Origin: Paralithodes platypus
Taxonomy: Eukaryota > Arthropoda > Malacostraca > Decapoda > Lithodidae
Assembly: GCA_032716605.1 (NCBI GenBank)
Contig: CM064552.1
Span: 14,548,807 to 14,612,806 of the forward strand
Reading direction: 5' to 3'
Length of the DNA stretch: 64,000 nucleotides
The translations under genes were made by a program, and so were the position numbers. Below, in pieces: positions 43,812 to 54,248 of this stretch. Below the pieces are notes generated by a model, which saw nothing but the letters and a program-made list of their open reading frames with translations, was not told the origin of the DNA and searched no databases. Every line of letters starts with the position of its first letter. Position 1 is the stretch's first letter.

Positions 43812-44171
43812 GAATAACAACCCCGCTGATGATCCTCTTAATATATCCAGCTGGGACATAATATGAGTAATGTAGTGTTACGTTAAGGCCTCTGTGTTTA
43901 ACCAACTACCCTCTTCCCAGGTTTACACTCCGCTTTATAAACACATCATTGTTATTCTTCTAGCCATTTTCTCGTATTTGTATTGCTTACATTCCTTCCA
44001 TAATAGTGTTTACACATTTTCAGAAAGAATTCGGTGGTGACCTTTGAAGATAGGCTGCGTTAAAATATGAAGGCGGAGTCGCACGAAGGCTTTTTCGGCA
44101 ATTTTTGCATCAGCAGCCGTTTTATGGACACAATTCGGGCTTCTTTTACTTATGGACTTCGGCAGCTAGGC

Positions 44172-44394
44172 TTAACCCCTTCTGTATAATGATACTTTGT
44201 TATCTATATTTTGGCTAGAATTAGACGATTCCATGCCGTTTAAGAAGAACCTACGCTATCTACATGGTTGAACGAGATCGTATTTACCCCTTTGGGTCCT
44301 AGAGGTAGACTACAAACAAAATAAACATCGACTAATGGAAACCAACATTTGATGAAAATCACATCATCGTTCTGAAAGGGTTAAAGAAGAAAAT
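44172..44394 (+). mobile_element. MITE family C, subtype C', copy 2
   Basis: TTAACCCCTTCTGTATAATG ... CATCATCGTTCTGAAAGGGTTAA. Inner landmarks TTAGACGATTCCATG and GTTTAAGAAGAACC match the inverted order of the C' copy at 24295. Confidence 0.78.
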
Positions 44395-44580
44395 TACAGT
44401 TAGCGGAATTCAGGTAAAATAATTTATTCCAAAGCTGTTAGATCAAAATTGGGGAAACTAAATATGTCGGAGAAAGCGGAGAAAGCGATCATGTTCTTTC
44501 ATCTTGGTACTATATATTGCGCTTAACATCGGTATTAACTCCAATAACCCCCCAAATGAAATTAATGAAAGCATATGCTC

Positions 44581-44650
44581 CTCCCAGGATTCGAACCCAA
44601 GACACCACATAGAGAACTTACACACTCTAACCATTAAACCATCAAGACAG
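44581..44650 (-). other. tRNA-like head, minus strand
   Basis: TGATGGTTTAATGGTTAGAG (A box) and CTTGGGTTCGAATCCTGGGAG (B box, stem pairing partly). No paired acceptor. The B-box phrase is shared with 7532-7600. Confidence 0.42.
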
Positions 44651-44783
44651 TTAATGGGACAGCACATGACTACGATAAATATCCATTTATCAAATACTGG
44701 ATATCAATCTAATCATGTACTGGACCCTACTGGACTATCAATAGCCTATTGCTTATGTGAGAGGAAACATTAATTAATAGGAC

Positions 44784-44787
<4 letters not shown>

Positions 44788-44826
<39 letters not shown>
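44788..44826. repeat. (TA)n microsatellite
   Basis: About 39 bp of TA. Confidence 0.95.
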
Positions 44827-44829
<3 letters not shown>

Positions 44830-45023
44830 ATGTACAGTAAGCACCAATTTTCCTAGCCTAGATACCGTTGTGGTGTGAAGGGCACTGACCACAATCTGGT
44901 AAATGACTGGTATGCTAGATATCTCAAGGTGCACATTTATCTAGCCATCAACTTTAAAGAGAACCAGTTGTGTGGACAGATTGAGGCATAGTAACATTGA
45001 CGAGGCATGCATAACATTATCTC

Positions 45024-45384
45024 TTAAGGGGAGAATGACCGTTTGTTTGGTCTATTAATTTATGTATTCATATATTTTCTTAGTTTCCTCCCTAGACCTC
45101 CATCAAGCTTAGAAAAACACCCCTTCCAAGATAAATTTGTAAATTTTTCGGTAGAAAAATTTCCCGGCCGAAGGCCGCTTCCTCTTAAATGTGCAGGTTC
45201 GCAATCGCTCGCCAGGAAATAATCGACACCTAAATGGCACGAAAGGTCTTTAAATTGACAACGAAATGGGGCGAAAGGTGTTAAAATCGCCAAACTAATG
45301 GGCCGAACGTCTTACAATCTCAAAACTAGTGGGGCTAAACATTAGGGAGAAGGGGGTCCAGCAAAACGGTCTGCCTCCCCTTAA
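45024..45384 (+). mobile_element. MITE family A, copy 12
   Basis: TTAAGGGGAGAATGACC ... CTGCCTCCCCTTAA. The AT stem-loop has changed on both sides (AAATTTTTC / GAAAAATTT) and still pairs fully. CGGCC-GAA-GGCCG is intact. Confidence 0.88.
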
Positions 45385-45576
45385 CTCTTCTCAGATACAA
45401 ACAGTGTTCATGAAAATACAGTGATATAGCATAGGCTATACTAACAGTGATATAGCATAGGCTATACCAACAACTGTAAGCCATTATATAATATACTAAC
45501 AATAGAAGGTTAATGTCTATCGCAAAGTAGATAAACTTAGAATAAATAATAATCAATTTCTATTTGTTTTTATGAA

Positions 45577-45943
45577 TTAAGGGGGGTGACCTGCTTTTTT
45601 TCTCTACCTTTCTCTCTTTCTCTGGCTTGTATCCATTCGGCCCCATTCAGCCTACTGTTTTAAGACGTTTATCCCAATCCAGGTGTCGATTTCTTCCTGG
45701 TGAGCCAGCATTGGATGGAGAAATCTAGCTTCGCCGGAGACATTTTTATATCGAAAAATGTACAAATTAAGCCTGCTGACTAAACAAAATTAAAAATATG
45801 CTGGCTCGCTACCGCTCGCCAGGAAAAAATCGACATCTGGATGGGGATAAATGTCTTAAAACAGTAGGCTGAATGGGGCCGAATGGATACAACCCAGAGA
45901 GAGAGAGAGAGAGAGGAGAGAAAGAACAAAACTAAAACGAGGT
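45577..45943 (-). mobile_element. MITE family B, copy 5, right end lost
   Basis: TTAAGGGGGGTGACCTGC at the left. The far half ends AAAACGAGGT without CCCTTAA. The purine-rich inner end has become a pure GA run (about 45895-45914). The left GGCGAGCGATAGCGAGCC motif has a deletion (CTGGTGAGCC). Confidence 0.8.
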
Positions 45944-46100
45944 CATTACATTTACTGGACATTAATTTCAGTCGCAGTCATTAATACTGTCCATAAATGT
46001 TCGAAGCTATCTCGGGTTGAATTATTGATGTTCGAAGCTATCTCGGGTTTAATTGAATCTCATTAACTCTTTACCTGATACTTGCATTTTGGAGAGGTGT

Positions 46101-46473
46101 TTAAGGGGAGAAGGTTAGTTTTTCTGCACCCCCTTCTCCCTCGTGTTTAGTCCCATTAGTTTTGAGATTTTAAGACGTTAGGCCCATTAGTTTGGCGATT
46201 TTAACATCCTTCGCCCAATTTCGTTGTACATTTAAAGATATTTCGTGGCATTTAGGTGACGATGTTTTCCTGGTGAACGAAAGCCAACCTGAAATTTTAA
46301 GAGGAACTTGCCTTCGGCCAGACATTTTTCAACCGAAAAATGTACAAGTTAATCTTGAAGGGGAGTCTAGGGGGTGTTTTTTTATTAAAGCTTGAAGGAG
46401 GTCTAGCGAAGAAACTAAAAATTATACTAATGAATAACAAAAATAGACCAAAAATTAATCACTACCCCCTTAA
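46101..46473 (-). mobile_element. MITE family A, copy 13
   Basis: TTAAGGGGAGAAGG ... CTACCCCCTTAA. The GGTGAACGAAAGCCAACC motif is heavily mutated, but the AT stem-loop is intact except for a mismatch. Confidence 0.82.
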
Positions 46474-46726
46474 TCAGTTCGATAGTTCAAAATATATCGG
46501 AATTAATGACAACGACTGTACATTTCACTAATAATTCACATAATGATGTCTACAGTATTGAGGTTACCGAGGGAAACCCCAATAATAATCTTCCAGGTGT
46601 ATGGCATTTGCGGAATACTTGGTCTGTAATTCAGTATGCATTTATATTAGCCAATTAAAAGTTCCCATATCTGTTATTATATCTTAGTTTATTCAGGTAC
46701 ATTGGGGTTTGTATTTGATATTAATG

Positions 46727-47103
46727 TTAAGGGGGGTGACCTGTTTTTATTCTGTCCTTTTCTATCTTTCTCTGGCTTGTATCCATTTGGCCCCATTCAG
46801 CCTACTGTTTTAAGACGTTTATCCCCATTCAGGTGTAATTTTTGTACTGGTGAGCGGTAGCGAGCCAGTATATTTTTTATTTTTGTTTGACAGCAGGCTA
46901 AATTTGTACATTTTTCGATAGAAAAATGTCTCCGGCGAAGCCGGATTTCTCCATATAATGCTGGCTCGCTATCGCTCGCCAGGAAGCGACACCTAGATGG
47001 GGATAAACGTCTTAAAATAGTTGGCTGAATGGGGCCGAGTGGATACAAGCCAGAGAAAGAGAGAAAAGGACAGAAATAATAAAAAGCAGGTGACCCCCCT
47101 TAA
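46727..47103 (+). mobile_element. MITE family B, copy 6
   Basis: TTAAGGGGGGTGACCTG and CAGGTGACCCCCCTTAA are exact inverses, showing the undegraded terminal repeat. TCCGGCGAAGCCGGA and ACATTTTTC/GAAAAATGT are both perfect in this copy. Confidence 0.9.
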
Positions 47104-47182
47104 TTAACATGTGCACCAACTCGGTTCTTGCTATAGTGACAGTCAATCGGTCATGCCTGATTTCCAACCATGTTTATTTGTT

Positions 47183-47552
47183 TTAAGGGGGGATAGGCCG
47201 GTTTTATGGACCACTTTCTCCCTCATGTTTAGCCCCATTAGTTTTCAGATGTTAAGATGTTTGCCCCATTAGTTAGTCGATTTTAAGACCTTTCGCCCCA
47301 TTTCTTCGTCAATATTTAGACCTTTCGTGCTATTTAGGTGTTGATTTTTTCCCTGGCGAACGATAGTGAGCCTGTAATGTTGGAAGAATCGTCCTTCGGC
47401 CGGGACATTTATCTATCGACAAATTTACAAATTAAGCTAAAACATCCAATGGATGTTTGTTTTTAATGTGATGGAGGTCTAGGGAGGAAACTAGAAACAT
47501 AATAAATTAATACTTGCACAAATCGCCCAAAAAGTGAACCATCCCCCCTTAA
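47183..47552 (-). mobile_element. MITE family A, copy 14
   Basis: TTAAGGGGGGATAGG at the left. Right end AAAGTGAACCATCCCCCCTTAA. The AT stem-loop is degraded (ACATTTATC / GACAAATTT). Confidence 0.82.
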
Positions 47553-47661
47553 TTAAAAGTGAACCATCCGCCCTTAATTAAAAGTGAACCATCCCCCCTT
47601 AATTAAAAGTGAACCATCCCCCCTTAATTAAAAGTGAACCATCCCCCCTTAATTAAAAGAT
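47534..47661 (+). repeat. 25-bp tandem repeat made from the MITE A end
   Basis: GTGAACCATCCCCCCTTAAT plus TAAAA repeats with starts at 47534, 47559, 47584, 47609 and 47634. The first unit is the terminus of family A copy 14, including its TTAA. Confidence 0.95.
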
Positions 47662-47970
47662 TTTGTTTTCTACAGTATAATCTTCTGGTATTGAATACTT
47701 GATGAGAAAGACTTGCCTTGACTCAATCACTTTTATTTGCCGCCCCACAGAGGGATGCGGGCAGACAATAATACATTTCGACACACTAATTTTATGTGAT
47801 ACAATAATTCAGATACATTTGGGCACAACATATCTGTGCCTTGGTCATATGCAACATGGGCCTATTATTATTGAACATAACATCAATACAGACATTGCAA
47901 TTTTTGTATATATGATTCCAAAATATACCTTGTTCACAGGAAAGCGTGACATGTGCACAGAGCGAGAGCG

Positions 47971-47971
<1 letters not shown>

Positions 47972-48001
<30 letters not shown>

Positions 48002-48060
48002 TAGAGAGAGTGAGAGAGAGCGCGCTCGAGAGATAGATAGAGAGAGCGAGAGAGAGAGAA
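47972..48060. repeat. GATA and GA microsatellite
   Basis: (ATAG)n and GAGAGCGAGAGA blocks. Confidence 0.93.
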
Positions 48061-48078
48061 TAACACTATGAATGTTAT

Positions 48079-49283
48079 TACGTAACTGTAAGATATAGGA
48101 GACGTAGGGGATGAAGATTTATTGGGACATGTTCTTAGTTAGCTGTAAGATAGATGAAATGTAGAAATGTAGATGAAATTGTAGTGGGAGATGATCTTCG
48201 CTCTCAGACCGACGGAATGTAGGGGATGCAGATTGTAGTGGGAGATGTTCTTACTTAGTTATAAGATATATGAAGTGTGTAGTGGACATACAGTAGGTTG
48301 TAGTGGGAGATGTTCTTACTTAGTTATAAGATATATGAAGTGTGTGGTGGACATACAGTAGGTTGTAGTGGGAGATGTTCTTACTTAGTTATAAGATATA
48401 TGAAGTGTGTGGTGGACATACAGTAGGTTGTAGTGGGAGATGTTCTTACTTAGTTATAAGATATATGAAGTGTGTGGTGGACATACAGTAGGTTGTAGTG
48501 GGAGATGTTCTTACTTAGTTATAAGATATATGAAGTGTGTGGTGGACATACAGTAGGTTGTAGTGGGAGATGTTCTTACTTAGTTATAAGATATATGAAG
48601 TGTGTGGGGACATACAGTAGGTTGTAGTGGGAGATGTTCTTACTTAGTTATAATATATGAAGTGTGTGGTGGACATACAGTAGGTTGTAGTGGGAGATGT
48701 TCTTACTTAGTTATAAGATATATGAAGTGTGTGGTGGACATACAGTAGGTTGTAGTGGGAGATGTTCTTACTTAGTTATAAGATATATGAAGTGTGTGGT
48801 GGACATACAGTAGGTTGTAGTGGGAGATGTTCTTACTTAGTTATAATATATATGAAGTGTGTGGTGGACATACAGTAGGTTGTAGTGGGAGATGTTCTTA
48901 CTTAGTTATAATATATATGAAGTGTGTTGTGGACATACAGTAGGTTGTAGTGGGAGATGTTCTTACTTAGTTATAATATATATGAAGTGTGTGGTGGACA
49001 TACAGTACGTTGTAGTAGTAGATGTTCTTACTTAGTTATAAGATATATGAAGTGTGTAGTGGACATACAGTACGTTGTAGTGGGAGATGTTCTTACTTAG
49101 TTATAAGATATATGAAGTGTGTAGTGGACATACAGTACGTTGTAGTGGGAGATGTTCTTACTTAGTTATAAGATATATGAAGTGTGTGGTGGACATACAG
49201 TAGGTTGTAGTGGGAGATGTTCTTACTTAGTTATAAGATATATGAAGTGTGTAGTGGACATACAGTACGTTGTAGTAGTAGAT
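48079..49283. repeat. 65-bp satellite, about 16 good units plus degenerate leading units
   Basis: Unit GGTTGTAGTGGGAGATGTTC, TTACTTAGTTATAAGATATA, TGAAGTGTGTGGTGGACATA, CAGTA (65 bp; for example starts at 48296 and 48361). Variants at GTGTGTAGTGG and CAGTACG cluster in the last units, and the first units (48079-48290) are diverged, so divergence rises toward both edges. Confidence 0.97.
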
Positions 49284-49778
49284 GTGTTACACGTCTAACG
49301 TCTTTACACATTGCAATTCTGTTTTGCTGCTATTTTGTGTTGAGACTTTGGGACTTTAGTAAATGTTTTGTTTGCTGTGTTTAGCATGTTTTTTTTGTTT
49401 AAGTTGTATCCCAATAATTGATCCCTTTCTGCTTCAACTCACTCTCTCTCACACACACACACACTCACACTCACTCTCTCTCTCTCTCTCAAACTATAAC
49501 AATAATTTCTCTGTGTTAAACAAATCCCTTGAAAAATCATTCTGAGTAATACTATGTCTAGAAGTTAAGTTCAATTCTAAGATTGATTACCTTGCTATTA
49601 AAACAAACATAGAAATGTGAATATCCTCTCGAGTATCTTTCATTTTCAACTTTTTATTATTTTATATGTAACTTTTTAGCTTTAACAATGTATATGTTTT
49701 ACCTGTCTATTTTGTAATGTGAATAACTATTGCCTCAATGACATAATTCTTATTCTGATTCGTATTTTGATTCTGATT
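49284..49778. other. No recognised gene
   Basis: Short CA and CT runs at 49440-49490, then AT-rich DNA with CTTATTCTGATTCGTATTTT phrases. Nothing assignable. Confidence 0.35.
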
Positions 49779-50345
49779 TCGAAAAAGCTTTGGGTATTCT
49801 AATAAGCAAGAACCTGAAAGTTTCCAAGCAGTGCGTTGAAGTAAAGATGAAACCCCCCCATAAATTACTAGGGTACACTAAGAGAAAGTTTCCTATTAGA
49901 AATAAGGATATAGCACTCACACTTTACAATAGTCTGATACGGCCTCTTCTAGAATATGCTGTTAAATGTTGATCTCCAGCCCTCAAGATGTATATATAGC
50001 AACTAGGAAAACTCCAAGCTAGGGTTAAACAGCTTATTCCATTGATCAGAAGACTGATCTATGAACATCGGTTGAGAGTTCCTGGTCTCTTTTCGCTGGA
50101 AACACGTAGACTACGAGGTCAATCCACTGAAGTCTTTAAAATACCTAACGGGTTTTACAACGTGAATTACAACAAACTGTTTAGCCACAATAGGAATACA
50201 ACATGTACTTATAACCGAAGAGGTTCAACACTAAATTTGCTGACACTCTTTCGCATGTTAGTTCTATTTTACCTGGAACAAATTTCCTTCAGGAGTTGTA
50301 AATAATTCTTCAATAGAGCAGTTCAAGAAGAGAGTAGATAATGGT
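49779..50345 (+). pseudogene. CR1-like LINE C-terminal relic
   Basis: Translations in shifted frames read LGILISKNLKVSKQCVEVK, then YTKRKFPIRNKD, NSLIRPLLEYAV, and later HRLRVPGLFSLETRRLRGQS and EVFKI. The same order is present in the LINE at 55405-57599 (LGVLIAENLKTSDQC, IKRKFTYKL, NSMVRPHLHFGV, RLNLFSLKKRRLRGQ, ECFKI). A stop falls at 49970 and another near 50001, and the end is eroded, so this copy is dead. No poly-A is preserved. Confidence 0.75.
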
Positions 50346-50619
50346 ACTCTGCAATGATTGTAGTGCACTACACACTCTCTATCGCTCCACTTAGAGAGAG
50401 TATCTCCTCGGAATGGACCACAAGATCTTGAGATACTAACTACTCCTTGTAACTCACGTCTTCCTTGACCTGAAAACCGTAGGCCGTGATAATCGCTCGC
50501 CATGTCCCCTCGATCATCTACTAACAGCAAAAATTTGGAGTAGGAGTGACCAACGGGGTAGAGTCAATATTGTCTTCCCCTGAGTCAATACCCCCCTCTC
50601 CCTCCCTCCCTCCCTCCCT

Positions 50620-50622
<3 letters not shown>

Positions 50623-50680
<58 letters not shown>
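50623..50680. repeat. (CT)n microsatellite
   Basis: CT dinucleotides preceded by CCCT units. The following 350 bp holds CA-rich DNA and no gene. Confidence 0.96.
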
Positions 50681-50681
<1 letters not shown>

Positions 50682-51039
50682 GTATAAACCCCAACGCAGG
50701 GAATTTTGTGGTAAAAGGTCAAGATATCCTTGAGGTCAAGAAACACATACTGTATAATATATATATATTACACAAGGACACTCACACACACACTCACACA
50801 GATACAGCACAAACACATACAACATTTACGCACTCGCATAACAAAACAAAATTTCTCTCCAATATAGATACAGTGAAAATTTTAATAAACTGAACTGCAG
50901 GTTCATAAACTTAACTTGATAGATTTCTTCAACGAATACATTTTAAATTCTTCCCAATAATGTGTTTCTCATGAAAGATGTGTGTGTGTGGTGGGAGTGC
51001 CGTTTTTGGGTATGCCTTGTATAAAATATTATGTTCGGA

Positions 51040-51069
51040 GTGTGTGTAAATTTATGTACTGTATTTACG

Positions 51070-51104
<35 letters not shown>

Positions 51105-51145
51105 ATGGTGGTAGTGCCGTGTTTGTGTGTGCCTTGTATGTATGT

Positions 51146-51182
<37 letters not shown>

Positions 51183-51640
51183 TGGTAGTGCCGTGTGTGT
51201 GTGTGTGGTGGTAGTGCCGTGTGTGTGTGTGGTGGTAGTGCCGTGTGTGTGTGTGTGTGGTGGTAGTGCCGTGTGTGTGTGTGTGTGTGGTGGTAGTGCC
51301 GTGTGTGTGTGTGTGTGTGGTGGTAGTGCCGTGTGTGTTTGTGGTGGTAGTGCCGTGTTTGTGTGTGCACTGTATGTATGTCCTGTGTGTGTGTGTGTAC
51401 AATTTATATATTGTATTTATGTGTGTGTGTCTGTATTTTGTGTGCGTGTGTTTACCGTATGTTTGAGTGTGTGTGCATGAACGTTTGAATGCTCCTGTGT
51501 GTGTGTCTGTGTGTGTGTGTGTGTGTTGCAATTGTATGCTTAGAGAACGTGGTGGTGTTTGTGTCTGAGTGTGTGTGTTTGTGTGTATCAACGTGTGTGT
51601 ATTTATATGAACGCGCGTGTGTGTGTGTGTGTGTCCAAGT
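51040..51640. repeat. GT-rich minisatellite
   Basis: (GT)n of varying length alternates with GGTGGTAGTGCCGTGT (at about 51108, 51181, 51207, 51231, 51259, 51289, 51319, 51343). A longer phrase TTGTGTGTGC(C/A)(T/C)TGTATGTATGTCCTGTG occurs at both 51122 and 51358, bracketing the array. Frames of up to 232 codons here are artefacts. Confidence 0.93.
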
Positions 51641-51679
51641 GTGTGTTTATCCAGTCGTGATATTGTGCTAGCCCTCGAG

Positions 51680-52070
51680 TTAAGGGAGTCCACCTCACTT
51701 TTGTTCTCTTTCTCTCTCTCTCTCTTTTGCTTGTATCCATTCGGCCCCATTCAGTCTACTGTTGTATGACGTTTACCCCCATCCAGGTGTTAATATTTTC
51801 CTGGCGAGCGGTAGCGAGCCAGCATATATACAGGTATATCTTCGTTTTGACAGCAAGCTAAATTTTTACATTTTTCGATAGAAAAATGTCTCCGGCGAAG
51901 CCGGATTTCTCAATACAATGCTGGCTCGCTATCGCTCGCCAGGAAGACATCGACACCTGGATGGGGATAAACGTCTTAAAACAGTTGGCTGAATGGGGCC
52001 GAATGGATATAAGCCAGGGAAAGAGAGAAAAGGAGAGAAAGATTAAAAAAAAAAAAGCCGGTGACTCCCC
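51680..52070 (+). mobile_element. MITE family B, copy 7, right TTAA lost
   Basis: TTAAGGGAGTCCACCTCAC at the left. Right end stops at GCCGGTGACTCCCC and continues into GGCTTACACT rather than TTAA. Internal hairpins intact. Confidence 0.85.
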
Positions 52071-52104
52071 GGCTTACACTATCAAGAGATTTAGAACAGA
52101 CTCA

Positions 52105-52437
52105 ACAACACCAGCCTAAACTGTCACAACTGCAATATCAACAACACCAGCCTAAACTGTCACAACTGCAATATCAACAACACCAGCCTAAACTGTCACA
52201 ACTGCAATATCAACAACACCAGCCTAAACTGTCACAACTGCAATATCAACAACGCCAGCCTAAACTGTCACAACTGCATTATCAACAACGCCAGCCTAAA
52301 CTGTCACAACTGCAATATCAACAACATCAGCCTAAACTGTCACAACTGCAATATCAACAACACCAGCCTAAACTGTCACAACTGCAATATCAACAACGCC
52401 AGCCTAAACTGTCACAACTGCAATATCAACAAACCCA
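52105..52437 (+). repeat. 36-bp tandem repeat, about nine units
   Basis: Unit CACCAGCCTAAACTGTCACA plus ACTGCAATATCAACAA, 36 bp. Units differ at one or two bases (CACCAG/CGCCAG/CATCAG). One frame stays open throughout as a 12-residue Gln-rich repeat, but it begins inside the end of a MITE and has no flanking coding signal. Confidence 0.95.
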
Positions 52438-52634
52438 AAATAACACTGGTAAAAGCAATATACTGCCACATCATTGATCGGATTCGGCTTGGGATTAGTA
52501 CAGTACAGTCGTGAGCAAGAATTTCTATGAAAATCTTTGAAGATATCATTATGGTAAATAGGTGAACTACATTGATAACTGTTTGAGCCACTGGAGTCAC
52601 ATGATAATGCTCACTGCCGTCTTTTCTTTTATCA

Positions 52635-52970
52635 TTAAGGGGAGGTTTTTAGTGTGTTTCCTAGACCTCCATCAAGCTTGAAATTACACCCCCATGACCC
52701 CCTTTCAAGAAAAATTTGTACATTTTTCGGTAGAAAAATGTCCCGGCCGAAGGCCGCTTTCTCTTAAATTACAGGCTCGCTATCGCTCGCCAGGAAAAAA
52801 TCGACACTTAAATGGGACGAAAGGTCTTAAAAGTGACATAAATGGGGTGAAAGTTCTTAAAATCGCCAAACTAATGGGGCGAACGTCTTAAAATCTCAAA
52901 AGCAATGGGGCGAAACATGAGGGAGAAAGGGGTAAAGAAAAAAATCCCTCAAGTGGAAATCTCCCCTTAA
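52635..52970 (+). mobile_element. MITE family A, copy 15 (subtype A2)
   Basis: TTAAGGGGAGGTTTTTAGTG ... GTGGAAATCTCCCCTTAA. Iterons are clear, with AATGGG starts at 52811, 52841, 52873 and 52903. Unlike the other two A2 copies, no C element is joined to it. Confidence 0.88.
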
Positions 52971-52987
52971 GCATAGACTACAGTAGA

Positions 52988-53172
52988 TCTGGACTGGACA
53001 CGATAATGGAACTTTGCAGTAAGGGACCCAAAATCGGAAAACGAACCCCCAAGTTCGAACCTCTAAACCGGGAAAATGTGATATTTTCGCGGTTTCGAGG
53101 TTCGAACTTGGGGATTCGTTCTCCTCTCTTGGGTCCCTTACTGCAAAGTTCCATTTTCGTGTCTAGTCCAGA
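52988..53172. repeat. Long hairpin, about 86-bp arms
   Basis: TCTGGACTGGACACGATAAT at the left pairs with the inverse at the right. Pairing continues through GGAACTTTGCAGTAAGGGAC, ACGAACCCCCAAGTTCGAAC and CCGGGAAAAT, with a loop near GTGAT and only a few mismatches. No ORF or TTAA. It could be a foldback MITE or a transcribed hairpin. Confidence 0.88.
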
Positions 53173-53489
53173 TGCATTAGGATATGTTCACGTATGCATT
53201 GCCATCACTGTACTCGTATATTCGATGTATCTCACATTATTTTAAGATTAATTGTTATTGATTATAGATTATAGTATAGTCTACTGTACGATGGACATTA
53301 GGCTGTTTACGCCATTACATACAAGGTGGCGCATAATTCAGTAACCCACCGGACAGACACGGTCACCGCTGCCTTTCTCATTGTTTCTATGCATCAGCGT
53401 AGCCAAGCAGTAGACTGTGTGTAGCGTCCTATGGATATTTGGTTTTAAAAAAGCAATATCTTCACAACCATTGTATATAATGCTTTGTA

Positions 53490-53700
53490 CGGTCGCGCTA
53501 ATAAGTCATGGCTCAGCTGTCATTACGTTTGGCTTGCTCTGTGATGTATTAATGTCTGTCAGATATTAAATAGGGTGTGTAAGTGTAGGAACATGTTTGT
53601 ACATTTCACTCGATATGAAGAAATGAAGCTTAGATATTGCTGATACCAATTATTGATCAAAACATACTTGGTGCCGAGACATCATTTATTAGCGCGACTG
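53490..53700 (+). mobile_element. TA-type MITE family M, copy 2 (nested)
   Basis: CGGTCGCGCTAATAAGTCAT ... TTATTAGCGCGACTG flanked by TA (53488-53489, 53701-53702). The body is the inverse of the copy at 11821. The opposite palindrome arm shows the empty site, with a single TA at the matching position. Confidence 0.9.
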
Positions 53701-54002
53701 TACAATAGCCCATTACATGTAAAATAGGCAGTAGAAACTACTGGTATTTTTAAAAGTTGCAATACAAATAAACTTATATGAACTTGATGAGTAGAAGATG
53801 ATTTATGCACAATAATAATTTATTCAATTTCATTTGTTGCCGGTATTTTTCGACTATTTCCCTATTTGTTTACAGTTCAAAATACTTGCATGGAGTACAT
53901 ACATACATACATCCAGATGACGATGGTATTTTCAATATTGTTGTCAGTTTCTTACTTTCTGATACCGCATATAAAACTTATAATATAGCTTATGCTTCAT
54001 AC

Positions 54003-54076
54003 ACACCACCCGGGATTCGAACCCTGGACCTTGCGATCAACAGGCACTCGTGCTAACCACTACACCACACTGGCCA
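54003..54076 (-). other. tRNA-like head, left arm
   Basis: Minus strand GTGGCCAGTGTGGTGTAGTG with TTAGCACGAGTGCCTGTTG, GATCGCAAGGTCC and AGGGTTCGAATCCCGGGTG: A box and B box in tRNA spacing. The anticodon arm does not form a clean 5-bp stem. Confidence 0.5.
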
Positions 54077-54172
54077 CAAAAGAGGTCTTGCAACCTGGCA
54101 ACAACTGTCACCCAGGATCTGTCTAGATGGACATCCATCCATCCATAGACGATTTTACACAAGATGCCGGCT

Positions 54173-54248
54173 GTGGCCAGTGTGGTGTAGTGGTTAGCAC
54201 GAGTGCCTGTTGATCGCAAGGTCCAGGGTTCAAATCCCGGGTGGTGTG
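54173..54248 (+). other. tRNA-like head, right arm
   Basis: Inverted partner of the previous entry, nearly identical (AGGGTTCAAATCCCGGG versus TTCGAATCCC). The two heads face away from the palindrome centre as mirror images. Confidence 0.5.

Noticed and set aside
51052..51750. 232-codon minus-strand frame
   Set aside because: Translation of CA-rich minisatellite running into a MITE B end; no domain and no start context.
54173..54248. Functional tRNA gene
   Set aside because: A and B boxes are good but the anticodon arm and acceptor stem do not form; present as mirror-image copies within a transposable element.
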